Part shown: positions 15,770-24,632 of the stretch, one piece after another
Position numbering within the stretch: the stretch's first letter is position 1
How the letters are laid out: each line of letters opens with the position of its first letter
Made by a program: the position numbers and the translations under genes
Notes under the pieces: generated by a model
Database searches by the model: none
What the model saw: the letters and a program-made list of their open reading frames with translations, nothing else
Told to the model about the DNA's origin: nothing
Assembly (NCBI RefSeq): GCF_001269925.1
Contig: NZ_LHVO01000056.1
Location: 1 to 64,000 of the forward strand
Source of the DNA: Pseudomonas sp. MIACH
GTDB taxonomy: Bacteria > Pseudomonadota > Gammaproteobacteria > Pseudomonadales > Pseudomonadaceae
Length of the DNA stretch: 64,000 bases
Direction: 5' to 3'

Positions 15770-16087
15770 ATGAAGTTTCTCTGCCCCTCGGACACGCTCG
15801 CACCCAACAGCAGCCTCGGTTTTACAATCGATGGCAGCCCGCTGCTAGTGGTACGCAGGGATGGCATCGCCTACTTCTATATCAACCGCTGCCCACATCG
15901 CGGTATTCCACTGGAATGGCAACCCGACCAGTTCCTTGACGACAGCGCCAGCCTGATTCAATGCGCCACCCACGGCGCGCTGTTCCTGATCGAGAGCGGC
16001 GAGTGCATTGCCGGCCCATGTGCAGGTAAAAGCCTCAAGGCCCTGCGCGGTCGCGAAGACGAGCAGGGCCTGTGGGTGGATATCTAG
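15770..16087 (+). CDS. Small Rieske [2Fe-2S] protein
   Basis: This 105-residue cytoplasmic protein is a single Rieske domain. The cluster ligands are visible as C41-P-H43 and C65-A-T-H68. AAGGA lies before the ATG. Proteins of this size act as Rieske-type ferredoxins or nitrite-reductase-small-subunit-like electron carriers, but no oxygenase is nearby and the partner is unknown. It is divergent from hmuT, sharing the iron-regulated intergenic region, and its stop overlaps the convergent sfsA stop by three bases. Confidence 0.83.
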   Translation: MKFLCPSDTLAPNSSLGFTIDGSPLLVVRRDGIAYFYINRCPHRGIPLEWQPDQFLDDSASLIQCATHGALFLIESGECIAGPCAGKSLKALRGREDEQGLWVDI

Positions 16088-16794
16088 TCGAGCAGCACCT
16101 CTAAGCGCCGCTCCACACAAATCTCTTCGGACGTCACGCGCACCCCATACGCCAACACTTCCACACCGGCGGCCTTGGCCTCGCGCAAGGCCGCACCATA
16201 GGCGGCATCGATTTCCAGCGCGGGGCGCACGGCATCAATTCCCGAGAGGTTGACGCAGTACAACTGCACCGCCCGCACACCTTCCCGGGCCAGGTGCGCC
16301 AGCTCCCGCAGGTGCTTGGCGCCACGCTGGGTCACGGCATCGGGGAAGGCGGCAACCCGGGTGCCATCAAACCCCAGCGTGACGCTTTTGACTTCCACGT
16401 AGGCTGCGCCGTCGGGGTATTCCAGTCGAAAGTCGATACGGCTTTTCTCCTGGCCGTAAGGCACTTCCCGCTTCAACGCGGTGAACCCGTTCAGCTCAGT
16501 AATCACTCCTGCGCGCAGCGCCTCCTCAACCAGCTGATTAGCCCGCGCCGTGTTAACGCACGCCAACCGGCCCTGGGGTGTTTCGGCAATTTCCCAAGTG
16601 CCGGGCAGCTTGCGCTTGGGGTCATTGGAGCGACTGAACCAGACCTGCCCGCCTTCCACCATGCAGTTGAGCATCGAACCGGTGTTTGGGCAGTGAATGG
16701 TCAATAACTCGCCGGTAACGGTTTCGATATCGGTGAGAAAACGCTTGTAGCGGCGAATCAATCGGCCTTCTTCGAGGGGAGGATAAAAGCGCAT
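16084..16794 (-). CDS. sfsA: SfsA family protein (sugar fermentation stimulation homologue)
   Basis: The 236-residue protein has the full SfsA architecture: an N-terminal OB-like region (RFLTDIETVTGELLTIHCPN) and a C-terminal nuclease-like fold with conserved acidic and lysine residues in DFRLEYPDGAAYVEVKSVTL. E. coli SfsA binds DNA non-specifically and stimulates maltose genes when overproduced; the true biochemical role is unsettled. Its start overlaps the stop of the upstream aminotransferase by one base (TGATG). This pairing just before dksA is conserved in pseudomonads. Confidence 0.93.
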   Translation of the reverse strand: MRFYPPLEEGRLIRRYKRFLTDIETVTGELLTIHCPNTGSMLNCMVEGGQVWFSRSNDPKRKLPGTWEIAETPQGRLACVNTARANQLVEEALRAGVITELNGFTALKREVPYGQEKSRIDFRLEYPDGAAYVEVKSVTLGFDGTRVAAFPDAVTQRGAKHLRELAHLAREGVRAVQLYCVNLSGIDAVRPALEIDAAYGAALREAKAAGVEVLAYGVRVTSEEICVERRLEVLLD

Positions 16795-17966
16795 CAGCCT
16801 TGCCAGCTCCGTAGACCTCGCTGGATACGTTCCACCGCCTCCTGTAGCCGATCAAGGTTTTGCGTGTAGGCAAAGCGCACATGATGGCCGGCTTGATAGC
16901 GACCAAAATCCAGGCCGGGCGTAAAGGCGACATGTTCGGTTTCGAGGAAATGGCGACAAAACGCGAAGGCATCTCCGCCGAACGCACTGATATCGGCATA
17001 CAAATAGAACGCCCCTTCCGGCTCAACGGCAATCCCGAAGCCTAACTCGCGCAAAGCGGGCAGCAGGAAGTCGCGGCGCCGGCCAAATTCGGCGCGGCGC
17101 TCTTCCAGGATGCCCAGGGTTTGCGGGGTAAAGCAGGCGAGCGCCGCATACTGGGCCAGGGTGGGCGCGCTGATATAGAGGTTTTGCGCCAGCTTCTCCA
17201 GTTCGCCCACCGCAGCGGGCGGCGCGACCAGCCAACCCAGGCGCCAACCGGTCATGCCGAAATACTTCGAAAAACTATTCAGGACAAAGGCCTCATCGTC
17301 GACCTCCAGCACGCTGGCGGCGTCAGTGCCGTAGGTCAGGCCGTGATAGATCTCATCCACCACCAGATGGCCGTTGCGCGCCTTGATTGCAGCGGAAAGT
17401 TCGGCCAATTCATCGCGTGAAAGGACTGTGCCGGTAGGATTCGCCGGGGAGGCAACCAACGCGCCCACGCTGTCCTGATCCCAATGCCTGGCAACCAGGT
17501 CAGCGGTCAGTTGATATCGCACGTCCGGGCCCACCGGTACCAGTTGCGCGGCGCCTTCCACCAGTCGCAGGAAGTGCCGGTTACACGGGTAACCCGGGTC
17601 TGCCAGCAGCCAATGTTTGCCTGGATCCACCAGCAGGCTGCTGGCCAACAACAACGCTCCGGAGCCCCCAGGGGTGATCAGGATACGCTCGGGATCGACG
17701 TTCAATCCGTAGCGTTGCTGGTAGAAACCGCTGATGGCTTCACGCAATTGCGGCAGGCCACGGGCCGCTGTATAGCGAGTCTTGCCATTGGCCAATGCCG
17801 CGTGGCCGGCCTGGATGATCGGCTCGGCGGTGGTGAAGTCTGGCTCACCGATTTCCAGGTGAATCACATCATGGCCTGCCGCTTGCAGCTCATTGGCGCG
17901 CGCCAGCAACGCCATGACATGAAAAGGTTCGATGGCGCGACTGCGCGCACTGTAGGGCTGAGCCAT
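16794..17966 (-). CDS. Class I/II pyridoxal-phosphate aminotransferase
   Basis: The 390-residue fold-type I aminotransferase has the PLP-lysine segment NSFSKYFGMTGWRLGW (near residue 235), the substrate-binding Asn in ASPANPTGT, and an Arg near the C-terminus for carboxylate binding (HHVRFAYTQ). It probably transaminates an amino acid with 2-oxoglutarate or pyruvate; aspartate or alanine type cannot be told from sequence alone. It is co-transcribed with sfsA and divergent from dksA. Confidence 0.88.
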   Translation of the reverse strand: MAQPYSARSRAIEPFHVMALLARANELQAAGHDVIHLEIGEPDFTTAEPIIQAGHAALANGKTRYTAARGLPQLREAISGFYQQRYGLNVDPERILITPGGSGALLLASSLLVDPGKHWLLADPGYPCNRHFLRLVEGAAQLVPVGPDVRYQLTADLVARHWDQDSVGALVASPANPTGTVLSRDELAELSAAIKARNGHLVVDEIYHGLTYGTDAASVLEVDDEAFVLNSFSKYFGMTGWRLGWLVAPPAAVGELEKLAQNLYISAPTLAQYAALACFTPQTLGILEERRAEFGRRRDFLLPALRELGFGIAVEPEGAFYLYADISAFGGDAFAFCRHFLETEHVAFTPGLDFGRYQAGHHVRFAYTQNLDRLQEAVERIQRGLRSWQG

Positions 17967-18286
17967 TAGCCTTCCTTAACGGTGAGGACAAAATCAGGAT
18001 TCTACCGAACCCTCGCGGTAAAACATGCTCTATTGCCTGCCCGGCCGTCCAAGATGAACCCGGCAAGCGCTTGCAAAACGACTAAAATCAACGTTCGGGA
18101 CGATACATACCCCGCCACAGCGGGCTGCTGCAGTTTGCAACCCCCGCGTGACGGGCCTCGACAACCGGGAGTGGCGCGCCCTGAATCTATCTGGTAAGTT
18201 CGCCCGCTTGCAGCCGCAGGGCCGGCAGGTGTCGGTGACGTTGCAATCCTGCGCAATGGATTAGAAGAGTGAGAGGCGGTCTATTC
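17967..18286. other. Intergenic region between the aminotransferase and dksA
   Basis: These 320 bp contain the divergent promoters of the two flanking genes, but I find no convincing -35/-10 pair. The only clear structure is a short hairpin, CCCGC/GCGGG, at 18111-18124. I see no ORF with a ribosome-binding site and no known RNA. Confidence 0.5.
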
Positions 18287-18718
18287 ATGTCCACCCAAGC
18301 AAAGCAGAACATCAGCGGCTTCCAACCCTACGTTGAATCGAAGGGCGAGGAATACATGGGCAAGCCCATGCGCGAGCACTTCTCCAAAATCCTGAAGCAG
18401 TGGAAGCAGGACTTGATGCAGGAAGTCGACCGCACGGTTGACCACATGAAGGACGAAGCAGCCAACTTCCCGGACCCGGCAGACCGTGCCAGCCAGGAAG
18501 AGGAATTCGCCCTCGAACTGCGCGCCCGTGATCGCGAGCGCAAGCTGATCAAGAAAATCGACAAGACGCTGCAACTGATCGAAGACGAAGAATACGGCTG
18601 GTGCGAATCCTGCGGTGTCGAGATCGGTATACGTCGCCTGGAAGCCCGCCCAACTGCGGACCTCTGCGTAGACTGCAAGACCTTGGCTGAAATCAAGGAA
18701 AAACAGGTCGGCAAGTAA
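18287..18718 (+). CDS. dksA: RNA polymerase-binding transcription factor DksA
   Basis: DksA enters the RNA polymerase secondary channel and, with ppGpp, represses rRNA promoters and activates amino acid genes. With the ATG at 18287 the protein has 143 residues; an upstream in-frame GTG would add six non-conserved residues and overlap the GAGAGGC ribosome-binding region. The coiled-coil tip carries D63-P-A-D66-R-A (DxxDxA motif). The zinc site is complete, with Cys106, Cys109, Cys127 and Cys130. The gene is followed at once by a terminator and gluQ, a conserved pairing. Confidence 0.97.
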   Translation: MSTQAKQNISGFQPYVESKGEEYMGKPMREHFSKILKQWKQDLMQEVDRTVDHMKDEAANFPDPADRASQEEEFALELRARDRERKLIKKIDKTLQLIEDEEYGWCESCGVEIGIRRLEARPTADLCVDCKTLAEIKEKQVGK

Positions 18719-18735
18719 TCCAGCCGAACTGAACG

Positions 18736-18762
18736 AATGGGGCGTGCAAACGCCCCATTTTT
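18736..18762 (+). terminator. dksA intrinsic terminator
   Basis: AATGGGGCGT pairs with ACGCCCCATT around GCAA and is followed by T residues. It lies 17 bp past the dksA stop and ends 38 bp before the gluQ start. Confidence 0.9.
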
Positions 18763-18800
18763 GTTTCTGGGATTTACCGACTTCCAGTAGTATCCGGCCC

Positions 18801-19688
18801 ATGACTGCCTCTACCTATATCGGGCGTTTCGCCCCCACGCCCAGCGGCCATTTGCACTTCGGCTCGCTGGTTGCCGCCCTCGCCTCCTACCTTGACGCTC
18901 GCGCCAACCATGGCCGCTGGCTGATGCGCATGGAAGACCTCGACCCTCCCCGCGAAGAGCCCGGCGCCCAGGCGGCGATCCTGCACGCCCTGGAGAGTTA
19001 CGGCTTTGAGTGGGATGGCGAACTGGTCCGACAAAGCGAGCGGCATGACGCCTACGCCAAAGTACTGAACGATATGTTCAACCACGGCCTGGCTTACGCC
19101 TGCACCTGTTCACGTAAACAACTGGAGCCCTACGACGGGATTTACCCAGGCCTGTGCCGAAATGCTGGCCACGACCAGCAGGACGCCGCCATCCGCCTGC
19201 GTGTTCCCGAGCTGGAGTACCACTTTACTGACCGTGTACAAGGAGAATTCCGACAGCACCTGGGCCGTGATGTCGGCGACTTCGTCATCCGTCGCCGCGA
19301 TGGCCTCTACGCCTACCAACTGGCCGTAGTGCTCGACGACGCCTGGCAAGGGATTACCGATATCGTGCGCGGCGCCGACCTGCTCGATTCCACGCCGCGC
19401 CAGCTGTACCTGCAAGAGCTGCTGGGCCTGCGCCAGCCGCGCTATCTGCACGTACCGTTGATCGTCCAGCCGGACGGTAACAAGCTGGGCAAATCCTATC
19501 GTTCCCCGCCGCTGAATCCCGATCAGGCGACGCCATTGCTGTTGCGAGCCCTGCGCGCCCTTGGCCAGCAACCTGGCACCGAACTGCTGCACGCCAGACC
19601 TCGGGAGCTGCTGGATTGGGGCATTGAGCACTGGGATGCCAGCAAGATCCCGCGCACACTGACCCTGGCCGAAGCGCAATTGAGCTGA
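18801..19688 (+). CDS. gluQ: Glutamyl-Q tRNA(Asp) synthetase
   Basis: GluQ (GluQRS, YadB) attaches glutamate to the queuosine base of tRNA(Asp) rather than to a tRNA end. It is a truncated glutamyl-tRNA synthetase: the catalytic core is present without the anticodon-binding domain, 295 residues in all. The HIGH-like motif is PTPSGHLHFGS and the KMSKS-like motif is KLGKS. A Cys cluster (CTCSRKQ and GLCRN) matches the family zinc site. I chose ATG 18801 because the conserved YIGRFAPTPSG begins six residues later; the longer form would start inside the dksA terminator. Confidence 0.95.
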   Translation: MTASTYIGRFAPTPSGHLHFGSLVAALASYLDARANHGRWLMRMEDLDPPREEPGAQAAILHALESYGFEWDGELVRQSERHDAYAKVLNDMFNHGLAYACTCSRKQLEPYDGIYPGLCRNAGHDQQDAAIRLRVPELEYHFTDRVQGEFRQHLGRDVGDFVIRRRDGLYAYQLAVVLDDAWQGITDIVRGADLLDSTPRQLYLQELLGLRQPRYLHVPLIVQPDGNKLGKSYRSPPLNPDQATPLLLRALRALGQQPGTELLHARPRELLDWGIEHWDASKIPRTLTLAEAQLS

Positions 19689-19725
19689 AGGCGCTTGCAG
19701 CCTGCCAGCCATCCGTTACCATCGC

Positions 19726-19823
19726 GTAGGAGCGAGCTTGCTCGCGAAAAACTCCCAGGCAACACGTTTATCCAGGATGTACGCGTTTAGGTTAGCGCCC
19801 TTCGCGAGCAAGCTCGCTCCTAC
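19726..19823. repeat. REPIN: two REP sequences in inverted orientation
   Basis: The 22-base sequence beginning GTAGGAGCGAGC at 19726 reappears as its reverse complement at 19801-19823, flanking about 53 bp. Each arm is itself a short palindrome around GAGCTTGCTC. Such paired REPs (REPINs) are abundant in P. fluorescens-group genomes and are mobilised in trans by RAYT transposases; no RAYT gene is in this window. Confidence 0.88.
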
Positions 19824-19864
19824 AGAAAACCGTTGCATTACCGCACTCTCAATCAAAGGCCAAC

Positions 19865-20041
19865 ATGTACATCTATCGATTGGTCCTGCTGCTGGTCGTC
19901 GGGATCTACCTGTTTTCCCCCGCCATCATGGATTGGTGGATCGACGCCACGGGCGCCTGGTATCGCCCCTATCTGCTGTGGCTGATCCTGATTGTCGTGA
20001 CCTTCATCCTGCAGAGCCAAAAAGATGCCGATGAGCTTTAG
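19865..20041 (+). CDS. cbrX: CbrX, small membrane protein overlapping cbrA
   Basis: This 58-residue ORF (starting MYIYRLVLLLVVGIYLFSP) has two hydrophobic stretches, at about residues 5-19 and 37-49, with an amphipathic loop rich in Trp and Tyr between them. It matches by size, position and character the small cbrX gene described upstream of cbrA in Pseudomonas, which couples translation to cbrA. Its stop codon lies 11 bp inside cbrA. The protein's own function is unknown. Confidence 0.8.
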   Translation: MYIYRLVLLLVVGIYLFSPAIMDWWIDATGAWYRPYLLWLILIVVTFILQSQKDADEL

Positions 20042-22979
20042 CCTCACCCAGATGCTGCTGATCAGCGCCGCCTACCTGGCTGCACTGTTCGGTGTTGCCT
20101 GGATCAGTGAGCGCGGAATGATTCCGCGGGCGATCATTCGCCATCCGTTGACCTACACCTTGTCCTTGGGCGTGTACGCCAGCGCCTGGGCGTTTTATGG
20201 CACGGTGGGCCTGGCCTATCAGTATGGTTATGGTTTTCTCTCCAGTTACCTTGGCGTGTCCGGTGCCTTTCTGCTGGCGCCGGTATTGCTGTATCCGATC
20301 CTGAAAATCACCCGGACCTACCAACTGTCGTCCCTGGCCGACCTGTTTGCCTTTCGCTTTCGCAGCACCTGGGCCGGCGCATTGACCACCATTTTCATGC
20401 TGATCGGCGTGCTGCCCCTGCTGGCCCTGCAAATCCAGGCCGTGGCCGACTCCATCAGCATCCTGACCCGCGAGCCGGTGCAACACCGCGTCGCCCTGGC
20501 CTTCTGCGCGTTGATCTCGCTGTTCACGATTTTCTTCGGTTCACGCCATATCGCCACCCGCGAGAAACACGAAGGCCTGGTGTTTGCGATTGCGTTCGAA
20601 TCGGTGATCAAGCTGATCGCCATCGGCGGCGTCGGCCTCTACGCGCTCTATGGCGTATTCGACGGCCCGCAACAGCTGGAGCTATGGCTGCTGCAGAACC
20701 AGACCGCCCTCGCCGCCCTGCACACCCCGTTGCAGGAAGGCCCATGGCGCACGCTGTTGCTGGTGTTCTTCGCCTCGGCCATCGTGATGCCGCACATGTA
20801 CCACATGACCTTCACCGAGAACCTCAATCCGCGCTCGCTGGTCAGCGCCAGTTGGGGCTTGCCACTGTTCCTGCTGCTGATGAGCCTCGCGGTGCCGCTG
20901 ATCCTGTGGGCCGGCCTGAAACTCGGGGCCACCACCAATCCTGAGTATTTCACCCTCGGTATCGGCATCGCTGCCAACAGCCCGGCCCTGGCGTTGCTGG
21001 CCTATGTCGGTGGTTTGTCGGCAGCCAGCGGACTGATCATTGTCACGACGCTGGCGCTCTCGGGCATGGCGCTCAATCACCTGGTGCTGCCGCTGTATCA
21101 GCCGCCGGCCGAAGGCAATATCTACCGCTGGCTGAAATGGACGCGCCGCGCATTGATCGTCGCGATCATCATGGCCGGCTACGGGTTCTACCTATTGCTG
21201 GGTGCAGGGCAGGACTTGGCAAACCTGGGCATTGTCGCGTTTGTTGCCACCTTGCAGTTCCTGCCAGGGGTGTTGTCGGTGCTGTACTGGCCGACCGCCA
21301 ATCGCCGTGGGTTTATCGCCGGTTTGCTGGCTGGCATCCTGGTGTGGGTCGTCACCATGCTGCTGCCATTGGTCGGCAACCTGCAGGGGTTCTACATTCC
21401 GCTGCTGAACATGATCTACGTGCTGGACGACACCAGTTGGCACATGGCGGCGATTGCCTCGCTGGCCGCCAACGTACTGATGTTCACCCTGATATCGCTG
21501 TTCACCAACGCCAGCCCGGAAGAGACCAGCGCCGCCGAGGCGTGCGCGGTGGATAACGTGCGTCGACCGCAACGCCGCGAACTGCACGCGGCCTCGCCCC
21601 AGGAGTTCGCCACGCAACTGGCCAAGCCCTTGGGTGCCAAGGCTGCGCAAAAGGAAGTCGAGCAGGCGCTGCGCGATCTGTATCTGCCCTTTGACGAGCG
21701 TCGCCCATATGCGCTGCGTCGCCTGCGCGACCGCATCGAAGCCAACCTCTCCGGCCTGATGGGCCCCAGTGTGTCCCAGGACATGGTGGAAACCTTTCTG
21801 CCCTACAAGGCCGGCGGTGAAAACTACGTCACCGAGGACATCCATTTCATCGAAAGCCGGCTGGAGGATTACCACTCACGCCTCACCGGCCTGGCGGCCG
21901 AACTCGACGCCCTGCGCCGTTACCACCGCCAGACCCTGCAGGAACTGCCGATGGGCGTGTGTTCCCTGGCCAAGGATCAGGAGATCCTGATGTGGAACAA
22001 GGCCATGGAAGAGCTCACCGGCATCGCCGCGCAACGGGTGGTGGGCTCGCGCCTGAACACCCTGGGCGATCCGTGGAAGGAGCTGCTCCAGGGTTTTATC
22101 AATTTGCCCGACGAACATTTGCACAAGCAGCATCTGGCGCTCGACGGCCAGACGCGCTGGCTCAACCTGCACAAAGCCGCGATCGATGAACCGTTGGCCC
22201 CCGGTAACAGCGGCCTGGTGCTGCTGGTCGAAGACCTGACTGAAACCCAGATGCTCGAAGACAAACTGGTGCACTCCGAGCGCCTGGCCAGCATTGGTCG
22301 CCTGGCCGCGGGCGTGGCCCACGAAATCGGCAACCCGATCACCGGTATCGCCTGCCTCGCGCAGAACCTGCGGGAAGAGCGTGAGGAAGACGGCGAAATC
22401 ATCGAAATCAGCGGGCAGATCCTCGAACAGACCAAACGCGTGTCGCGCATCGTGCAGTCGCTGATGAGCTTTGCCCATGCCGGCGGCCATCAGAATCTGG
22501 ATGAGGCAGTGTGCCTGGCTGAAGTGGCCCAGGATGCCATTGGGCTGCTCGCCTTGAACCGGCGCAATTTCGAAGTACAGTTCTTCAACTTGTGCGACCC
22601 CGACCATTGGGTCGACGGCGACTCACAACGCCTCGCCCAAGTACTGATCAACCTGCTGTCCAACGCCCGCGATGCAACCCCGGCCGGCGGCGCGGTACGT
22701 GTCAAGACCGAGGCTTTCGAGCATACGGTCGATCTGATCGTCGAAGATGAGGGCAGCGGTATTCCACAGAACATCATGGACCGATTGTTCGAACCCTTCT
22801 TCACCACCAAGGACCCAGGTGAAGGTACCGGTCTGGGCCTTGCACTGGTCTATTCCATCGTTGAAGAGCATTATGGACAAATCACCATCGACAGCCCGGC
22901 TGACACCGAAAGCCAACGCGGCACCCGTATTCGGGTGACCTTGCCGCGTCATGTCGAAGCGACGTCCGCTGTGAACTGA
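20031..22979 (+). CDS. cbrA: CbrA, SLC5-type sensor histidine kinase
   Basis: CbrA senses carbon/nitrogen status and phosphorylates CbrB. The N-terminal part (about 1-490) is a sodium/solute symporter-like (SLC5) domain of about 13 helices, which in relatives transports or senses histidine. A linker, a PAS domain (about 610-720) and kinase domains follow: the dimerisation helix with the phospho-acceptor His in RLAAGVAHEIGNP, N-box NLLSNARDATP, and G-boxes DEGSGIP and GEGTGLGLALV. ATG 20031 gives 982 residues; ATG 20025 would add two. Both lie inside cbrX, indicating translational coupling. Confidence 0.96.
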   Translation: MSFSLTQMLLISAAYLAALFGVAWISERGMIPRAIIRHPLTYTLSLGVYASAWAFYGTVGLAYQYGYGFLSSYLGVSGAFLLAPVLLYPILKITRTYQLSSLADLFAFRFRSTWAGALTTIFMLIGVLPLLALQIQAVADSISILTREPVQHRVALAFCALISLFTIFFGSRHIATREKHEGLVFAIAFESVIKLIAIGGVGLYALYGVFDGPQQLELWLLQNQTALAALHTPLQEGPWRTLLLVFFASAIVMPHMYHMTFTENLNPRSLVSASWGLPLFLLLMSLAVPLILWAGLKLGATTNPEYFTLGIGIAANSPALALLAYVGGLSAASGLIIVTTLALSGMALNHLVLPLYQPPAEGNIYRWLKWTRRALIVAIIMAGYGFYLLLGAGQDLANLGIVAFVATLQFLPGVLSVLYWPTANRRGFIAGLLAGILVWVVTMLLPLVGNLQGFYIPLLNMIYVLDDTSWHMAAIASLAANVLMFTLISLFTNASPEETSAAEACAVDNVRRPQRRELHAASPQEFATQLAKPLGAKAAQKEVEQALRDLYLPFDERRPYALRRLRDRIEANLSGLMGPSVSQDMVETFLPYKAGGENYVTEDIHFIESRLEDYHSRLTGLAAELDALRRYHRQTLQELPMGVCSLAKDQEILMWNKAMEELTGIAAQRVVGSRLNTLGDPWKELLQGFINLPDEHLHKQHLALDGQTRWLNLHKAAIDEPLAPGNSGLVLLVEDLTETQMLEDKLVHSERLASIGRLAAGVAHEIGNPITGIACLAQNLREEREEDGEIIEISGQILEQTKRVSRIVQSLMSFAHAGGHQNLDEAVCLAEVAQDAIGLLALNRRNFEVQFFNLCDPDHWVDGDSQRLAQVLINLLSNARDATPAGGAVRVKTEAFEHTVDLIVEDEGSGIPQNIMDRLFEPFFTTKDPGEGTGLGLALVYSIVEEHYGQITIDSPADTESQRGTRIRVTLPRHVEATSAVN

Positions 22980-23001
22980 GACCGTCGAGAGAATTGAATC
23001 A

Positions 23002-24441
23002 ATGCCGCACATTTTGATCGTCGAAGACGAAACCATTATCCGCTCTGCCTTGCGTCGCCTGCTTGAACGTAATCAGTACCAGGTCAGCGAAGCCGGCTCG
23101 GTGCAGGAAGCACAAGAGCGTTTCAGCATCCCCACGTTCGACCTGATTGTCAGCGACCTGCGCCTGCCTGGCGCACCGGGTACCGAGCTGATCAAGCTTG
23201 GCCAGGGCACTCCGGTGCTGATCATGACCAGCTACGCCAGCCTGCGCTCGGCGGTGGACTCCATGAAGATGGGCGCGGTGGACTACATCGCCAAGCCGTT
23301 TGACCACGATGAAATGCTCCAGGCCGTGGCCCGCATCCTGCGTGACCGCCAGTCAGCCGTCAGTGTGCCTGCCGAACAACGCCCCGCCGGCAAAGCCATC
23401 AACGGCGCCGACAAACCGGGCGTCGACAACAGCAACGGCGAGATCGGCATCATCGGCTCCTGCCCGCCGATGCAGGACCTGTACAGCAAGATCCGTAAAG
23501 TCGCGCCGACCGACTCCAATGTATTGATCCAGGGCGAGTCAGGCACCGGTAAAGAACTGGTGGCCCGCGCCCTGCACAACCTGTCCAAGCGCGCCAAGGC
23601 GCCGATGATTTCGGTGAACTGTGCGGCGATCCCCGAGTCGCTGATTGAGTCCGAATTGTTCGGCCACGAGAAAGGCGCGTTTACCGGCGCAAGCGCAGGG
23701 CGTGCGGGCCTGGTGGAAGCTGCTGACGGCGGCACGCTGTTTCTCGATGAGATCGGCGAGCTACCACTGGAGGCACAGGCGCGATTGCTGCGCGTGCTCC
23801 AGGAAGGCGAGATTCGCCGTGTGGGCTCGGTGCAATCGCAGAAGGTCGATGTGCGCCTGATCGCGGCCACCCACCGCGACCTCAAGAGTCTGGCCAAGAT
23901 CGGCCAGTTCCGTGAAGACTTGTATTACCGCCTGCATGTGATCGCCCTCAAGCTGCCGGCCCTGCGCGAGCGCGGCGCCGACGTCAATGAGATCGCCAGC
24001 GCGTTCCTGCTGCGCCAGAGTGCGCGCATCAACCGTACCGACCTGAAGTTTGCGCCAGACGCCGAGCAAGCGATTCGGCATTACTCTTGGCCGGGAAACG
24101 TGCGGGAGCTGGAGAATGCCGTTGAACGTGCGGTGATCCTGTCGGAAAGCCCGGAAATTTCCGCCGAGCTGCTGGGTATCGATATCGAACTCAGTGACTT
24201 GGAGGATGACGATTTCATCGGCCTGGCCCCGACACAAGGCGGCGGTAGCAATACCAGCCATGAGCCGACGGAAGATTTGTCCCTGGAAGACTACTTCCAG
24301 CATTTCGTCCTTGAGCATCAGGACCACATGACCGAGACCGAACTGGCACGCAAACTGGGCGTGAGCCGTAAGTGCCTGTGGGAACGGCGCCAGCGCCTGG
24401 GCATTCCACGGCGCAAGACCGGTGTGGCCAGCGAAAGCTGA
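23002..24441 (+). CDS. cbrB: CbrB, NtrC-family sigma-54 response regulator
   Basis: CbrB activates sigma-54 promoters, chiefly that of the crcZ RNA, and so controls use of non-preferred carbon sources. The 479 residues hold a receiver domain (phospho-acceptor Asp52 in SDLRLPG), an AAA+ domain with Walker A GESGTGKE (178-185) and the sigma-54-contacting GAFTGA (225-230), and a C-terminal Fis-type helix-turn-helix (LARKLGVSRKCLWERRQRLG). It begins 22 bp after cbrA and is followed by its own terminator and target promoter. Confidence 0.97.
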   Translation: MPHILIVEDETIIRSALRRLLERNQYQVSEAGSVQEAQERFSIPTFDLIVSDLRLPGAPGTELIKLGQGTPVLIMTSYASLRSAVDSMKMGAVDYIAKPFDHDEMLQAVARILRDRQSAVSVPAEQRPAGKAINGADKPGVDNSNGEIGIIGSCPPMQDLYSKIRKVAPTDSNVLIQGESGTGKELVARALHNLSKRAKAPMISVNCAAIPESLIESELFGHEKGAFTGASAGRAGLVEAADGGTLFLDEIGELPLEAQARLLRVLQEGEIRRVGSVQSQKVDVRLIAATHRDLKSLAKIGQFREDLYYRLHVIALKLPALRERGADVNEIASAFLLRQSARINRTDLKFAPDAEQAIRHYSWPGNVRELENAVERAVILSESPEISAELLGIDIELSDLEDDDFIGLAPTQGGGSNTSHEPTEDLSLEDYFQHFVLEHQDHMTETELARKLGVSRKCLWERRQRLGIPRRKTGVASES

Positions 24442-24482
24442 GGGTGGGCCCCCACAGGTAACACCCACCGATGTGAAAAAAC

Positions 24483-24508
24483 TGTTACCGCTGATTTTTC
24501 ACGTAACA
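24483..24508 (+). promoter_or_regulatory. CbrB-type upstream activating site
   Basis: TGTTAC and GTAACA form an inverted repeat with a 14-bp spacer, the known CbrB recognition pattern. It is centred about 137 bp before the predicted crcZ start. A further GTAACA half-site lies at 24458-24463. Confidence 0.8.
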
Positions 24509-24510
24509 AA

Positions 24511-24547
24511 AGCCGGGGCTTACGGTAACGAAGCCCCGGCTTTTTTT
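24511..24547 (+). terminator. cbrB intrinsic terminator
   Basis: AGCCGGGGCTT pairs with AAGCCCCGGCT and is followed by seven T. It sits between the CbrB site and the crcZ promoter, and its loop contains GGTAAC, most of another CbrB half-site. Confidence 0.92.
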
Positions 24548-24606
24548 GGCCCCTCAAAAACCAGAAACCACCTCAACCCCCCGGTTTTGCTGGTCGGCGC
24601 AAAAGT

Positions 24607-24622
24607 TGGCACGCACCCTGCT
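24607..24622 (+). promoter_or_regulatory. Sigma-54 promoter of crcZ
   Basis: TGGCACG-N4-CTGCT gives GG at -24 and GC at -12 with exact 10-bp spacing, a strong sigma-54 promoter. Predicted transcription starts near 24633. Confidence 0.9.
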
Positions 24623-24632
24623 ATATGCTTAG

